NCBI GenBank assembly: GCA_027000105.1
Contig: JALTOP010000156.1
Location: 1-21,034 of the forward strand
Source of the DNA: Planctomycetaceae bacterium
GTDB lineage: Bacteria; Planctomycetota; Planctomycetia; Planctomycetales; Planctomycetaceae
Direction of reading: 5' to 3'
Length of the DNA stretch: 21,034 bases
The position numbers and the translations under genes were made by a program. This document shows, piece after piece, positions 1-9,200 of the stretch. Below the pieces are notes generated by a model, which saw only the letters and a list, made by a program, of their open reading frames with translations, made no database searches and had not been told where the DNA came from. Numbering within the stretch: the first letter of the stretch is position 1; every line of letters begins with the position of its first letter.

Positions 1-824
1 GACAAAGTGGCGAGCCAGTTGCCGCCGTCAGCCTGACGGCGGAAGACGTGGAAAAGAAAGGTTCCGATTTCGTCCTGAAAGCCGATCCTTCGATTGTGGT
101 TGTTTCACGCGCCCACAAAATGTCAAAATCGCGGGGCAATGTCATCAATCCCGATGCAGTCGTCGATTCCTACGGAGCCGATGCGCTTCGCTTGTACGAA
201 ATGTTTATGGGGCCGCTCGAACAGACCAAACCGTGGAGCATGTCCGGCGTCGAAGGTGTTTATCGTTTTCTCAGCCGTGTCTGGCGGATGGTCGTTGATG
301 AAAAAAATGACGAACAGGTAACGCTGGCACCGACAGTCAAGGATGTCGAACCGAACGAAAGCCAGCTTCGCATTCTGCACAAAACGATCAAGGCAGTCAG
401 TGAAGATATCGAGAAACTTTCCTTCAACACCGCAATCAGCAGGATGATGGAATTCACCAACGAAATGAGCGGGCAGAAAACAATCCCTGTTTCGATCATG
501 AAAGATTTCGTGCTGCTGCTCAGTCCGTTCGCTCCACACATTGCAGAGGAACTGTGGGAATTGCTCGGCTCCAACGAAAGCCTTGCTTATGCAGCCTGGC
601 CAGAATATGATGAATCGAAACTGGTCGAAAGCGAGATTGAAATTCCGGTTCAGGTGAACGGCAAATTGCGGGCGAAAATAAAAGTCCCGGCTGATGCCGA
701 TCAAAAAACGATGGAACAGGCCGCCAGGGAAGACACGAACGTGAAAAACCATCTGGAGGGGAAACAGATTGTCAAAACAATTTGCATTCCCAAACGAATG
801 GTCAATTTTGTTGTCAAGGGGTGA
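1..824 (+). CDS. leuS: Leucyl-tRNA synthetase, C-terminal part (5' end outside window)
   Basis: This is the 3' portion of the class I aminoacyl-tRNA synthetase that charges tRNA-Leu in the cytoplasm. The frame is open from the first full codon (base 3) to TGA at 822-824, so the gene enters from the left edge. The class I signature KMSKS is encoded at 117-131 and continues as RGNVINPD, as in bacterial LeuS. It is followed by the YGADALRLYEMFMGPLEQ segment and the anticodon-binding helical domain containing LLSPFAPHIAEELW. The C-terminus ends in IPKRMVNFVVKG, matching the usual LeuS end. About 273 residues are present of roughly 850-950 in the family. A GTG at 48 is only an internal valine codon, not the start. 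The identification is secure. Confidence 0.95.
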   Translation, partial: QSGEPVAAVSLTAEDVEKKGSDFVLKADPSIVVVSRAHKMSKSRGNVINPDAVVDSYGADALRLYEMFMGPLEQTKPWSMSGVEGVYRFLSRVWRMVVDEKNDEQVTLAPTVKDVEPNESQLRILHKTIKAVSEDIEKLSFNTAISRMMEFTNEMSGQKTIPVSIMKDFVLLLSPFAPHIAEELWELLGSNESLAYAAWPEYDESKLVESEIEIPVQVNGKLRAKIKVPADADQKTMEQAAREDTNVKNHLEGKQIVKTICIPKRMVNFVVKG

Positions 825-967
825 GCCAATGTGGCACTAACTCTGGAGAGCGGAAGCCGACATCGCAAACCGTTGCCTGGCCGGCACATCATTCAAAAGG
901 CAGGGCACGGTCTTTCAGGAGAAAAAGAAGCCTGTGCCATTTCAATTCACATCATTCAGTTCACATT

Positions 968-1041
968 GCACCCGTAGCTCAGCAGGATAGAGCGATGGTT
1001 TCCTAAACCATAGGTCGTGGGTTCGAATCCCGCCGGGTGTA
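968..1041 (+). tRNA. tRNA-Arg (anticodon CCU)
   Basis: A full cloverleaf can be folded by eye. The acceptor arm is 968-974 with 1034-1040 (a G-U closing pair, then six Watson-Crick pairs), and the discriminator is A1041. The D stem is GCTC/GAGC, the anticodon stem ATGGT/ACCAT, and the loop TTCCTAA gives CCT at 1002-1004, which reads AGG (Arg). The T arm is GTGGG/CCCGC with loop TTCGAAT. The 3' CCA is not encoded. No strong promoter was recognised upstream. Confidence 0.95.
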
Positions 1042-1150
1042 TTTGCAACCTGTTCTCTTCCAGCAGATTACACAACATATTGCCAGTCATTATGCTCGCC
1101 GGGTCGGCAAAAGATGGTCGCTAATTTTTCTGAGGCAACATTTTACATGA

Positions 1151-1170
1151 CGGGAAACTACGGGAAACTA
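1151..1170 (+). repeat. Tandem duplication of a 10-bp unit just before the sulfatase start
   Basis: The unit CGGGAAACTA occurs twice head to tail and ends one base before the ATG at 1171. It occupies the place where a ribosome-binding site would be, and neither copy carries a convincing GGAGG-type sequence. Confidence 0.6.
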
Positions 1171-2595
1171 ATGAATATCAAATCGCTGTTGATTTCAGTC
1201 ATTGCGTTTTACTGCCTGTTGGGAGAAATCACGTCATCTGTTTTTGCCGGGTCGGAGCGAACGTCCCGGCCCAATTTTATTTTCATTTTTTGCGACAATC
1301 TCGGTTATGGCGATATCGAGCCGTTCGGGTCGACATTGCATAGAACGCCACATTTGAATCAGTTGGCGAGAAACGGTCGAAAGTTTACTCACTGCTATTC
1401 CGCCAGCGGGGTCTGTACTCCTTCTCGGGCTGCCCTGATGACCGGTTGCTATCCCAAACGGATCAGCATGACGGTGACCGATGGCTGGGTTTTGCGTCCT
1501 GTTTCGCAATTTGGTCTTAATCCGGACGAATTGACGATTGCGGAGTTATTGAAACAGGCCGGTTATGCAACATCGATCTTTGGCAAATGGCACCTGGGAG
1601 ACCAGCCGGAATTTCTGCCGAACGCCCAGGGATTCGACTATTTCATGGGGATTCCCTACAGCGACGATATGACACCCCGGCCGGGTACAAACTGGCCGCC
1701 GCTGCCGTTGATGGAAAATAACCGGGTTCTGGAAGCACCTTGTGACCGCAATATGCTGGCTCAGCGATTGACCAAAGCAGCGTGCAAGTGGATCGTCGAA
1801 AAAAAAGAGGAACCGTTTTTTCTTTACTTCCCGCAGTGTATGCCAGGCAGCACACGGGCTCCATTTTCCAGTGAGGCGTTTCGCGGCAAATCGAAAAACG
1901 GTCCCTGGGGAGACTCCGTCGAAGAAATAGACTGGTCGCTCGGCGAAATTGTCCGCACATTAAAGGAAACCGGGCTAACCGAAAAAACGCTTATTGTCTG
2001 GACATCGGACAATGGTGCTCCGCGCAGAAATCCGGTTCAGGGAAGCAATAAACCACTGGCTGGCTGGGGCTACACAACTTCCGAAGGAGGGATGCGCGTT
2101 CCCTGTATCATGAGTTGGCCCGGCCAAATTGAGGCGGGAACCGAATGCGCAAAACTCTGCACCATGATGGATTTTCTTCCCACTTTCGCCGCGATAACAA
2201 AAACACCTCTCCCCCAGGACCGGATCATCGACGGAAAAAATATCGAATCACTCATGTTTGGTCGATGTGAAAAAAGTCCCTATGAGGCCTTCTACTATTA
2301 CCAGAAATATCAACTGCAGGCGGTTCGCTCCGGCCCATGGAAACTGAATTTGGCACTGCCGTATCTCGTTGTCGGCTCCAACACCAAAGGAAAACCTCGA
2401 CCGGCAAGTTTATACAATCTCGTCGATGATCCGACCGAACAGAACAATGTCATCAAACAGCACCCGGATATTGTAGCGAGGCTGGAAAAGCTCGCAGACA
2501 AAGCGAGAGAAACATTAGGCGATATCGATCGCAAAGGAACCGAAGTCCGCCCTCACGGTGTGCATAAAAATCCGAAGCCGATTTTGAAACATTGA
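1171..2595 (+). CDS. Secreted sulfatase (arylsulfatase family, formylglycine type)
   Basis: This predicted exported type I sulfatase hydrolyses sulfate esters, probably on sulfated polysaccharides; planctomycetes usually carry many paralogues. From the ATG at 1171 the protein is 474 residues and begins with a signal peptide (MNIKSLLISVIAFYCLL, then a small-residue region). An in-frame start at 1114 would add 19 residues ahead of the signal peptide and is less likely. The formylglycine signature is CTPSR (C82), followed by AALMTGCYPKR. Other conserved blocks are NFIFIFCDNLGYGD (metal site), FGKWHLG and TSDNGAPRR. The second metal-site residue, usually Asp, is Asn here (DN instead of DD). It ends 30 bp before dgkA on the same strand. 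The substrate cannot be read from sequence. Confidence 0.92.
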   Translation: MNIKSLLISVIAFYCLLGEITSSVFAGSERTSRPNFIFIFCDNLGYGDIEPFGSTLHRTPHLNQLARNGRKFTHCYSASGVCTPSRAALMTGCYPKRISMTVTDGWVLRPVSQFGLNPDELTIAELLKQAGYATSIFGKWHLGDQPEFLPNAQGFDYFMGIPYSDDMTPRPGTNWPPLPLMENNRVLEAPCDRNMLAQRLTKAACKWIVEKKEEPFFLYFPQCMPGSTRAPFSSEAFRGKSKNGPWGDSVEEIDWSLGEIVRTLKETGLTEKTLIVWTSDNGAPRRNPVQGSNKPLAGWGYTTSEGGMRVPCIMSWPGQIEAGTECAKLCTMMDFLPTFAAITKTPLPQDRIIDGKNIESLMFGRCEKSPYEAFYYYQKYQLQAVRSGPWKLNLALPYLVVGSNTKGKPRPASLYNLVDDPTEQNNVIKQHPDIVARLEKLADKARETLGDIDRKGTEVRPHGVHKNPKPILKH

Positions 2596-2625
2596 TGGGA
2601 AAACCGATTTCACAGACTGTTTTCA

Positions 2626-3021
2626 ATGGGCATCCCCGAAGAGAAACCAACTGGAAAGAACCGTTCAACAAACAGGTTGAAAGCCTTTGCGATTGCCCTC
2701 GGCGGTCTTGTCGAAGCCTGGAAGTCGGAACTGCACCTCCAAATACAGACTATCATCGCAATCGTTGCTATTCTTATGGGGTTCTGGTTGCGCATCACTC
2801 TGACAGAATGGTGCCTGGTGGTGTTGTCGATTTCGCTTGTCCTCTCGGCGGAGTTGATCAACACGGCGATTGAAAAAACGCTGGACCGCATTGGCGAAGA
2901 AATTCATCCACTGACAAAATCGGCCAAGGACATCGCGGCTGCCGCCGTCCTTGTCTGTGCCTGCGGGGCGGCGACTGTCGGCCTGCTCGTTTTTCTGCCC
3001 CGACTACTTGAACGGTTCTGA
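2626..3021 (+). CDS. dgkA: Diacylglycerol kinase / undecaprenol kinase family membrane protein
   Basis: This small integral membrane lipid kinase (131 aa) phosphorylates diacylglycerol or, in many bacteria, undecaprenol, recycling lipid carriers at the inner membrane. The family signature ELINTAIEKTLDRIG lies at residues 76-90 and corresponds to EILNSAIEAVVDRIG in E. coli DgkA. A second conserved block, KDIAAAAVLV, lies at 101-110. Three hydrophobic segments are visible (about 40-57, 63-82 and 104-125). Its length is close to the usual 120-130 residues. The start at 2626 has no clear Shine-Dalgarno sequence. It follows the sulfatase by 30 bp, so co-transcription is possible, and it converges with the MerR gene, whose end is 30 bp away. 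Whether the substrate is diacylglycerol or undecaprenol is undecided. Confidence 0.9.
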   Translation: MGIPEEKPTGKNRSTNRLKAFAIALGGLVEAWKSELHLQIQTIIAIVAILMGFWLRITLTEWCLVVLSISLVLSAELINTAIEKTLDRIGEEIHPLTKSAKDIAAAAVLVCACGAATVGLLVFLPRLLERF

Positions 3022-3051
3022 GTGGAGAAGCCTTTTCCCGCTTTTCATTGT

Positions 3052-3462
3052 TCAATCACCCGACATTTCCGCAAACACCTGACAGCAATCAGCCTCTTTC
3101 TGCTTGCAACACTTTTTCAGGGCGGCCTTCAACACGGTCTGGACATGCTTCAAATCTTCCAGTTGTTTTTCGACATCGTCGAGTCGTTCTGTGATCAACT
3201 TTTTGACATCTCCACAGGCAGGCTTCTTACCGGTTTTTTCTGCCAGCAGCACCTTCACATTCTCAAGTGTAAAACCCATCGATTGAGCCGACTTGATAAA
3301 TTTCATTTTTTCCAACGAGCGTTCGCCATACAGACGGTAGTTTCCATCGCTGCGTCCTTCCGGTTGCACCAACCCGATTCGTTCATAATAACGGATGGTG
3401 GTCACTGGCACGCCGACCATCCTGGCCAATTGACTGATCGTGAATCGTGACGCTGCTCTCAT
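3052..3462 (-). CDS. MerR-family metal-responsive transcriptional regulator
   Basis: This 136-residue cytoplasmic regulator probably activates the divergent metal-transport gene at 3724. The N-terminus is a MerR winged helix-turn-helix (FTISQLARMVGVPVTTIRYYERIGLV, then a wing with NYRLYGERSLEKMKFIKSAQSMGFTLENV). A dimerisation helix follows. Cysteines C83, C118 and C127 have the same spacing (35 and 9 residues) as Hg-binding C82, C117 and C126 of Tn501 MerR; extra C119 and C126 make CC pairs, as in ZntR-like sensors. A thiophilic metal such as Hg, Pb, Cd or Zn is therefore the likely inducer, and Hg best fits both spacing and neighbour. GAGGA lies about 11 nt before the ATG at 3462. The family assignment is secure; the metal is inferred. 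Confidence 0.93.
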   Translation of the reverse strand: MRAASRFTISQLARMVGVPVTTIRYYERIGLVQPEGRSDGNYRLYGERSLEKMKFIKSAQSMGFTLENVKVLLAEKTGKKPACGDVKKLITERLDDVEKQLEDLKHVQTVLKAALKKCCKQKEADCCQVFAEMSGD

Positions 3463-3629
3463 TTCGAATCAGTCCTCATCAAATCTGCTACTGCTCGAAA
3501 AAGTAATGCCCAATTACGTGATATCCCGTTCCGATAACCCACCTTTCACTCGCAAGCCAACTTCTTGCCGCGGCAGTCTGTCCCCGCCAATGCGTACACA
3601 AAAAATTCAGTAAAATCCTGAAACCGGCC

Positions 3630-3661
3630 TTGACCTTACACTCAAATGCAAGGTCGATAAT
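3630..3661 (+). promoter_or_regulatory. MerR-type operator/promoter with 20-bp spacer
   Basis: A -35 element TTGACC (3630-3635) and a -10-like GATAAT (3656-3661) are separated by 20 bp. Inside lies a perfect dyad, GACCTT (3632-3637) and AAGGTC (3650-3655), with 12 bp between the arms. A lengthened 19-20 bp spacer filled by an ACCTT/AAGGT dyad is the hallmark of MerR-activated promoters. It points toward the gene starting at 3724, about 60 bp downstream, and lies between that gene and the divergent MerR gene. Confidence 0.78.
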
Positions 3662-3723
3662 AGACCAAACAGGAAGCAATTTCAAAATCTTTTCCAAAAC
3701 CTTTGTGTACAGCGAATGGAATA

Positions 3724-4962
3724 ATGAACGCCGAAACCAACAGCCATCAAAGAATTGTGTGCCCCAATTGTGGAAAAAAGGGGAAAAAAGTATCTCCCGT
3801 CACTGTATCAGCTTTACTGAAGGATGAGTTTGCGCAGTCGTTTCCGAGTCCGCAAGAAGCTGGTGATTGTTGCCATTCAAAACAGGGCGGATGTGCGAAT
3901 AACAAAAAAGAGACCAACTGGCGATTTTGCGATTCAAAAGAATGTGATGTGGTCTATTTCTCGGAAATTGATGACACGGTCTTTCACAAATCGCAATTGC
4001 GTGTTGCTGTTGGAGTGAAAGAAACAGAGGGTGAGCGCCCGCTCTGTTATTGTTTCGGGCACTCAATCGCCAGTATCAAGGAGGAACTGGTCTCAAAAGG
4101 ACATAGCGATGTCCCCGAAGATATCCGTGTTAAAATGAAAAATCCCGGTTGCCATTGCGAAACAAGCAACCCTTCCGGTTCGTGCTGCCTGGGTAATGTG
4201 GCCAGGGGAATTCAGATCGCAAAAGACGAATTGGGCATGGAAGAAACTGCCCAAACGGTTCCTGCCTCATCTTCCGGTACGACATCATCCGGTGACAGAG
4301 CGGAAAAAATCGCCAAGGCCGGGGCAGTTGTTTCTGCAATTCTTGCATCCAGTTGTTGCTGGTTACCTTTGTTGTTGTTGGCGGTGGGGGTCTCCGGGGC
4401 GGGCATCGCATCGGCATTGGAAGCCTATCGGACACTTTTTATGGGGACAACCTTTGTTTTTCTGGGAGCGGCTTTCTATTTCACCTATCGCCCCCAGAAA
4501 TCATCAACCGCTGCTGGGCATGGTTCCTGTGCAACAGGTTCGCAGGAAGCAGAAGACTGTTGTTCTCCTGCCGGCGGCAAGTTCAGCATGATGTCGATGA
4601 ATAAGGTGATGTTGTGGGTTGTTACCGCAATGGCTGTCGCCTTCCTGCTATTTCCCAATTATGACTCGGCGATCATTGGCAGTGGGACTGAAACTGTCAG
4701 CGAGAACATGAAACAATCCGTATTCAAAATTGAGGGCATGGGTTGCGAGGGCTGCGCGGCTGCCGTCGCGACCGCCATCCGTTCCGTGCCCGCGGTACAG
4801 GCTGTTGATGTCAGTTATGAAAAACAGCAGGCGATTGTCGGCAGTGAAATCTGCTGTCCTGTTCCCAAGAATGAAATTCTCTCCGCCCTTTCGAAAGCGG
4901 GTTACACCGGAACACTTCTTGAAACAGCCGAAGAGAAAGCCTCACCCGATTCGCGCAAATGA
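3724..4962 (+). CDS. CopZ-like metallochaperone / MerT-like transporter / HMA domain fusion protein
   Basis: This 412-residue membrane protein probably carries mercury or another soft metal. Part one (about 10-170) resembles the Archaeoglobus CopZ N-terminal domain. Zn-type cysteines are C13-PN-C16, C69 and C74; [2Fe-2S]-type cysteines are C108-Y-C110, C143-H-C145 and the CC in NPSGSCCLG. Part two (about 190-315) is MerT-like: TM1 with SSCCWLPLLLL, TM2 with YRTLFMGTTFVFLGAAFYF, a Cys-containing loop and TM3. Part three (about 332-396) is an HMA domain with GMGCEGC (C341, C344), as in MerP. The ATG at 3724 was preferred over an in-frame TTG at 3703 because neither has a strong Shine-Dalgarno sequence. 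The MerR-type promoter upstream suggests metal induction. No merA or metal-efflux ATPase lies beside it. Confidence 0.9.
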   Translation: MNAETNSHQRIVCPNCGKKGKKVSPVTVSALLKDEFAQSFPSPQEAGDCCHSKQGGCANNKKETNWRFCDSKECDVVYFSEIDDTVFHKSQLRVAVGVKETEGERPLCYCFGHSIASIKEELVSKGHSDVPEDIRVKMKNPGCHCETSNPSGSCCLGNVARGIQIAKDELGMEETAQTVPASSSGTTSSGDRAEKIAKAGAVVSAILASSCCWLPLLLLAVGVSGAGIASALEAYRTLFMGTTFVFLGAAFYFTYRPQKSSTAAGHGSCATGSQEAEDCCSPAGGKFSMMSMNKVMLWVVTAMAVAFLLFPNYDSAIIGSGTETVSENMKQSVFKIEGMGCEGCAAAVATAIRSVPAVQAVDVSYEKQQAIVGSEICCPVPKNEILSALSKAGYTGTLLETAEEKASPDSRK

Positions 4963-5288
4963 GATGAAAACCGGTCGCTGCCAATCCTGCGAATCCGCGC
5001 GAATCTGCACTACCTGCCAATTTCATTAAACCTCATTTGAATACTGATACCTCTTTCACAAACATTTCACGAACGGGGGGAGACTGCCCATCGCTATGTA
5101 AACTGTTGTACAGAAGTCTTGTGTGAGGCACGATAAACCGGAATCGAGCGTGTAAATTAAACCAGTAAGGCAATTTTCCTGAAGCTGAGCAAAAGTAAAT
5201 ATTCATTTTGCAGGATCTGGCGGAGGCAGGTATCATATGCAGTGACGAGGGATTTTTTGAAATTGATGTTTGAGAGGAAGCATTCGCG
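4963..5288. other. Intergenic region, no gene recognised
   Basis: No convincing coding sequence, RNA or terminator hairpin is seen in these 326 bases. The only clear signal is at the right end: an AGAGGA ribosome-binding site about 9 nt before the ATG at 5289. Confidence 0.6.
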
Positions 5289-6242
5289 ATGAGCTCCTAT
5301 GAAACGCAGAAACAGGAAGCGATGCAGCTGATCAAACAGGGGCGATTTGAGGAAGCATTGGACGTTCTGGAAGCGATTATTTCCGGGTACGGGGCAGAGA
5401 TCGAGCTTCTGGACATGCAGGGAATGTGTTTCTTTCGCTTGGGGCGATACGAACAGGCGGCTGCCTGTTATGCACAGGAAGCGGAACTCGATCCCAAGAA
5501 CGCGACGCCGCTGACAAACCTGGGGGCCGTCTATAACAGGATGAAGCGTCCGGCAGAAGCATTGGAGGCGTTACGCAAAGCGATCCATCGGGACAAGAAG
5601 AAGGTCGATGCCTATTACAATATGGGAATTGCCCATCGACAGGCGGGTGATTATTCTCTTGCGATTTCCGCATACAAGGAAGCGATCAAAATCAACCCGC
5701 AGTTCGAGCAGGCACATTTGAATATCGCGAATGTGTATCTGGAACAGAAAAATACGGCAATGGCGACAACCCACTATCAAACAGCCCTGACAATCAATCC
5801 CGATCTCGATTCTGCCAAACGTGGATTGAAAAAAACAAAAGAGCTCGAACTGGAAAAGAAGTTGCGGAACAACCCGTTTGGCCGTCTGGTCGATCCGTCC
5901 CAATTGGCGCACAAGAAAAGCGCCTCTGCGATCAGGCCGATGACCGAGGCTGAACGGGACAAGGATCGCAAAGAGGTGATTCGCCTGGTCAAAGGCATTC
6001 GCAATTCGGCTCGGCACGTAGCCGAAGAAATCCACGAAAAAATGGAACCGGCTTTACTGGCGTTGACACGAGCCGTCATTGATGGAGAACAGCATCCCGA
6101 GTTGATTGTGGAAACGCATGAAGCCTTTCGCAACGAACTCCCCCGGTTCGAAGAAGGGCATCGCTATCTCAAACGAAGTGTTCTCGAACTACGTGGACAC
6201 GAAGAGGTCATGAACACACCGGAGATCGACCTGCCGGAATAA
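5289..6242 (+). CDS. Tetratricopeptide repeat (TPR) protein
   Basis: This 317-residue protein is built from tandem TPR helical hairpins and probably acts as a protein-protein interaction scaffold; no enzymatic motif is visible. Repeats lie at about 5-36, 37-70, 71-104, 105-138 and 139-172. They show the TPR pattern of small residues and closing PxxxxA/xNLGxxYxxxxxxxxAxxxYxxAxxxxP, for example in the repeat starting at V106-AYYNMGIAHRQAG. The C-terminal 145 residues are charged and helical (KKTKELELEKKLRNNPFGRLVDP, then an EVIRLVKGIRN helix) and match nothing I recognise. No signal peptide is visible, so it is probably cytoplasmic. AGAGGA precedes the ATG. The next gene starts 55 bp downstream on the same strand, so an operon is plausible. 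Confidence 0.9.
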   Translation: MSSYETQKQEAMQLIKQGRFEEALDVLEAIISGYGAEIELLDMQGMCFFRLGRYEQAAACYAQEAELDPKNATPLTNLGAVYNRMKRPAEALEALRKAIHRDKKKVDAYYNMGIAHRQAGDYSLAISAYKEAIKINPQFEQAHLNIANVYLEQKNTAMATTHYQTALTINPDLDSAKRGLKKTKELELEKKLRNNPFGRLVDPSQLAHKKSASAIRPMTEAERDKDRKEVIRLVKGIRNSARHVAEEIHEKMEPALLALTRAVIDGEQHPELIVETHEAFRNELPRFEEGHRYLKRSVLELRGHEEVMNTPEIDLPE

Positions 6243-6297
6243 ACCGGAACAAAAAAGTTTCCCGATTCGATTCGCCCCCGTTGGAAAAGGATTTCCC

Positions 6298-9200
6298 ATG
6301 CGGTATCGCTTACAGTTGATACGACCCGTGCTGACTCTCGCCGCTATTTTTTGCGTTTTACCGGTCGCGCTCTCGCAAGAAACAGCATCACAGGAGACGG
6401 GAGTTTCCGGAACTGAAACAGTCGGGCAGGATCAATACGTCGCAAGTTATTTGCGCAGTCTGCAGGAAGATGCCGCTCTTCATGATTTGACTTTTGTCGG
6501 AACAAAAATCGGGTACGCCGTCGGAGACCACGGGACGATTCGCAAAACCGAAGATGGCGGAACAACCTGGTACTTCCTCGATTCGCCGATTGATTCGAAT
6601 TGGCAATCGCTCTGTTTTCTCACTGACCGCATCGGCTGGATTGCAGGCGGTCAAGTCGGTTTGAATGGATTGACAACTCGTGGCGTGATCCTGCATACCA
6701 AAGACGGAGGGCAGAGTTGGGAAACGATAACCCCCCAAGATGTGGGAATGATCTATCACGTGCAGTTCTTCGGTTTCCAACAGGGGGTTGTTTGTGGCGA
6801 ATCGACAACCACGGGGATATCCGGTATTTGGCAGACATCGGATGGCGGAAAAAGCTGGCATGTGGTTGAATCTTCCCATCGAAATAATTGGCGATGCGCC
6901 GATTTCGCTTCACCAACAAGTGGAGTGGTTGCGGGTTCTCGCGGGCAAGTCGGCATGCTTGGCGGAACGCGCCTGATTAACGATACGTCGTTGAATTTTG
7001 GCCTCAAGGGAGTGCATGACCTCACAATCGACCAGGGGGCTCGCGGATGGCTGGTTGGAGATGGCGGACTGGTACGGTATTCTCCCGGCGGTGCCAGTTG
7101 GCAGGAACCAGCGGGCGATTTACCTGCCGATCTATCGACGCTATTCGATTTCCGAGCGGTGGCGACTCACGAAAACTCCGTCTGGATTGCGGGGCATCCC
7201 GGTTCTGCCATCTGGTATTCTCACGACAACGGTAAGAGCTGGAACCACTCACCGACTGGCATCACGATCCCGATAAACGCGATTCACTTTTCGGATTCCC
7301 GTAATGGCTGGGCTGCCTGTGAATTCGGGATCATTCTGAAAACGGCTGATGGAGGACAAAGCTGGCAAAATAGCATGAATCAATCACGCCGACTCGCCCT
7401 GTTACAATTTACGACCGGGATGAATTCTGCTTCCTACTGTCTGACCGCCCGATACGGCGGGCATCACGGTTACCGTGTTGGAATAATCAACTATTGTCGT
7501 GAAGACCAAAGTGGAGAAGATCGCGCAGTGGTATCCGACGATCTTCGGCAGTATCAGGCCGTTGTTCAGACCGGCGGAAGCGTCAGTGCGATCGACTGGG
7601 CATTGCCGCTCGATATTCCCGGGTTATCGGACAATCGGAACCTGCTCATCAAACGCTGGAATGCCGCCACCGACGGTCAGCTGTCTGAAATTGTCCTTTC
7701 GCATCTGGTACGGGATTTACGATGTTACCGCCCGAGTGTTGTGGTCATCGACCAGCCTGAGCCCGAAAACCAGGCACAGTTGCTGTTCCACAAAGCGGTA
7801 CAAAATGCGGTTCGATCCGCAGGTGACCCGACATGGATGATCGCCCAGAAGCAGTACGCCTTTCTCTCCCCCTGGCAGGTGCCCCGCCTGTTCGAGCGAA
7901 GTCGCAACGGACAGGGAGGTGATATCGTTCTTGATACGAATCAATATATGCCCGCATTGAATCAGTCGGTGCGCATGGCGGCCGGGCCTGCGTACCAGAT
8001 GGTACAGGGTTCGATCAACAACCTCCCTTTCTCGGAAAGTTTTTCCATTTCGCAGACAACGCCGCTTCCCGGTCAGTTACTCTTGTCAGACTTGTTCACT
8101 GGAATTGTGCTTGGCCCCGGGAGTGATGCCCGCCGGCGTTTCCTGATTATGTCGCATCCGGATCAACAGCGGGGAGAGTCGATCGCGCGAAAACAGCGTA
8201 ACTACGCCGCTTTGACACGTCAGCGATTTTCCGACGAATTACAGGCCAGTCAGATGATTGCCCAATTGGACGATGTGATTTCAGGATCGCCGCCAAGACA
8301 GGCAGTGCTGCAGTTGCTGGAGATCGCCGATCAATATCGAAAGAATTCAAAATGGGATTACTACGAAACTGTCCTGATGCAAATTCTGCAGTCGTTCCCT
8401 CAGGAGCCGTTAAGCAGCACCGCGTCGGTACAGTTGATTCAGCTTTGGTCGTCTCGGGAATTGAACCTGCGACGATTGAGCAATCTTCGAACAGGATCAG
8501 TCAAGCAGGCTGTTGATATCAATCGGACACGCGACAACTTCAATCAGATTTTACAGGCCAGTCGCGAAGATCCGGAAGCGATTCCGGAAACGGTTAATCC
8601 TGCTATCGAATCTGCAGATCTCAATCTGCCGTTGAGCCAGGGATCCGCACAGGAAAAAACTGCCCGGAACAGAACCTGGCAGGATCGGGCGATTGCAACC
8701 TTCGAGCATCTCAGGAAAACGTCGCCGGAGGTTGCAGCCAGCCCGGACGTGCTGCTCCCAATGGCAGCCATTTTTCGTGAACGGGCGGCGATGCGTGCTG
8801 CAGACGATATCTACCGCCCATTTATCAGCGAGAAAGGGACTTCCTCCCTGCAACAGATTGCAGCCAGAGAATTCTATTTACGCAGTGGCACCGGGATTCC
8901 ACCAGGTGAATATCTCGCCTGCAAACAGGCCCACGAACCACCATATTTGGACGGGCTGCTTTCTGATGAGTGCTGGCAAAATGCGGAGGAAATTCGATTA
9001 CAAAAGGGAAGCCGACTGGTGACGGATTCGCTGGCGGCAATCGTCCTGCTTACTTATGACACGGAGTATCTTTACATCGCGGCGAGTTGTCCCCGGCATC
9101 CTGATTTGCCAGACGATCTCCCAACACGCGGTGCGAGAAAATATGATGCGTCCATCGACCACTTCGACCGTTTGCAAATTTGCCTGGATATCAATCGCGA

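Noticed and set aside
2592..2873. Frame starting in the sulfatase stop codon (ATGATGG), which would suggest translational coupling.
   Set aside because: The product has no family resemblance and overlaps the clear dgkA gene in another frame.
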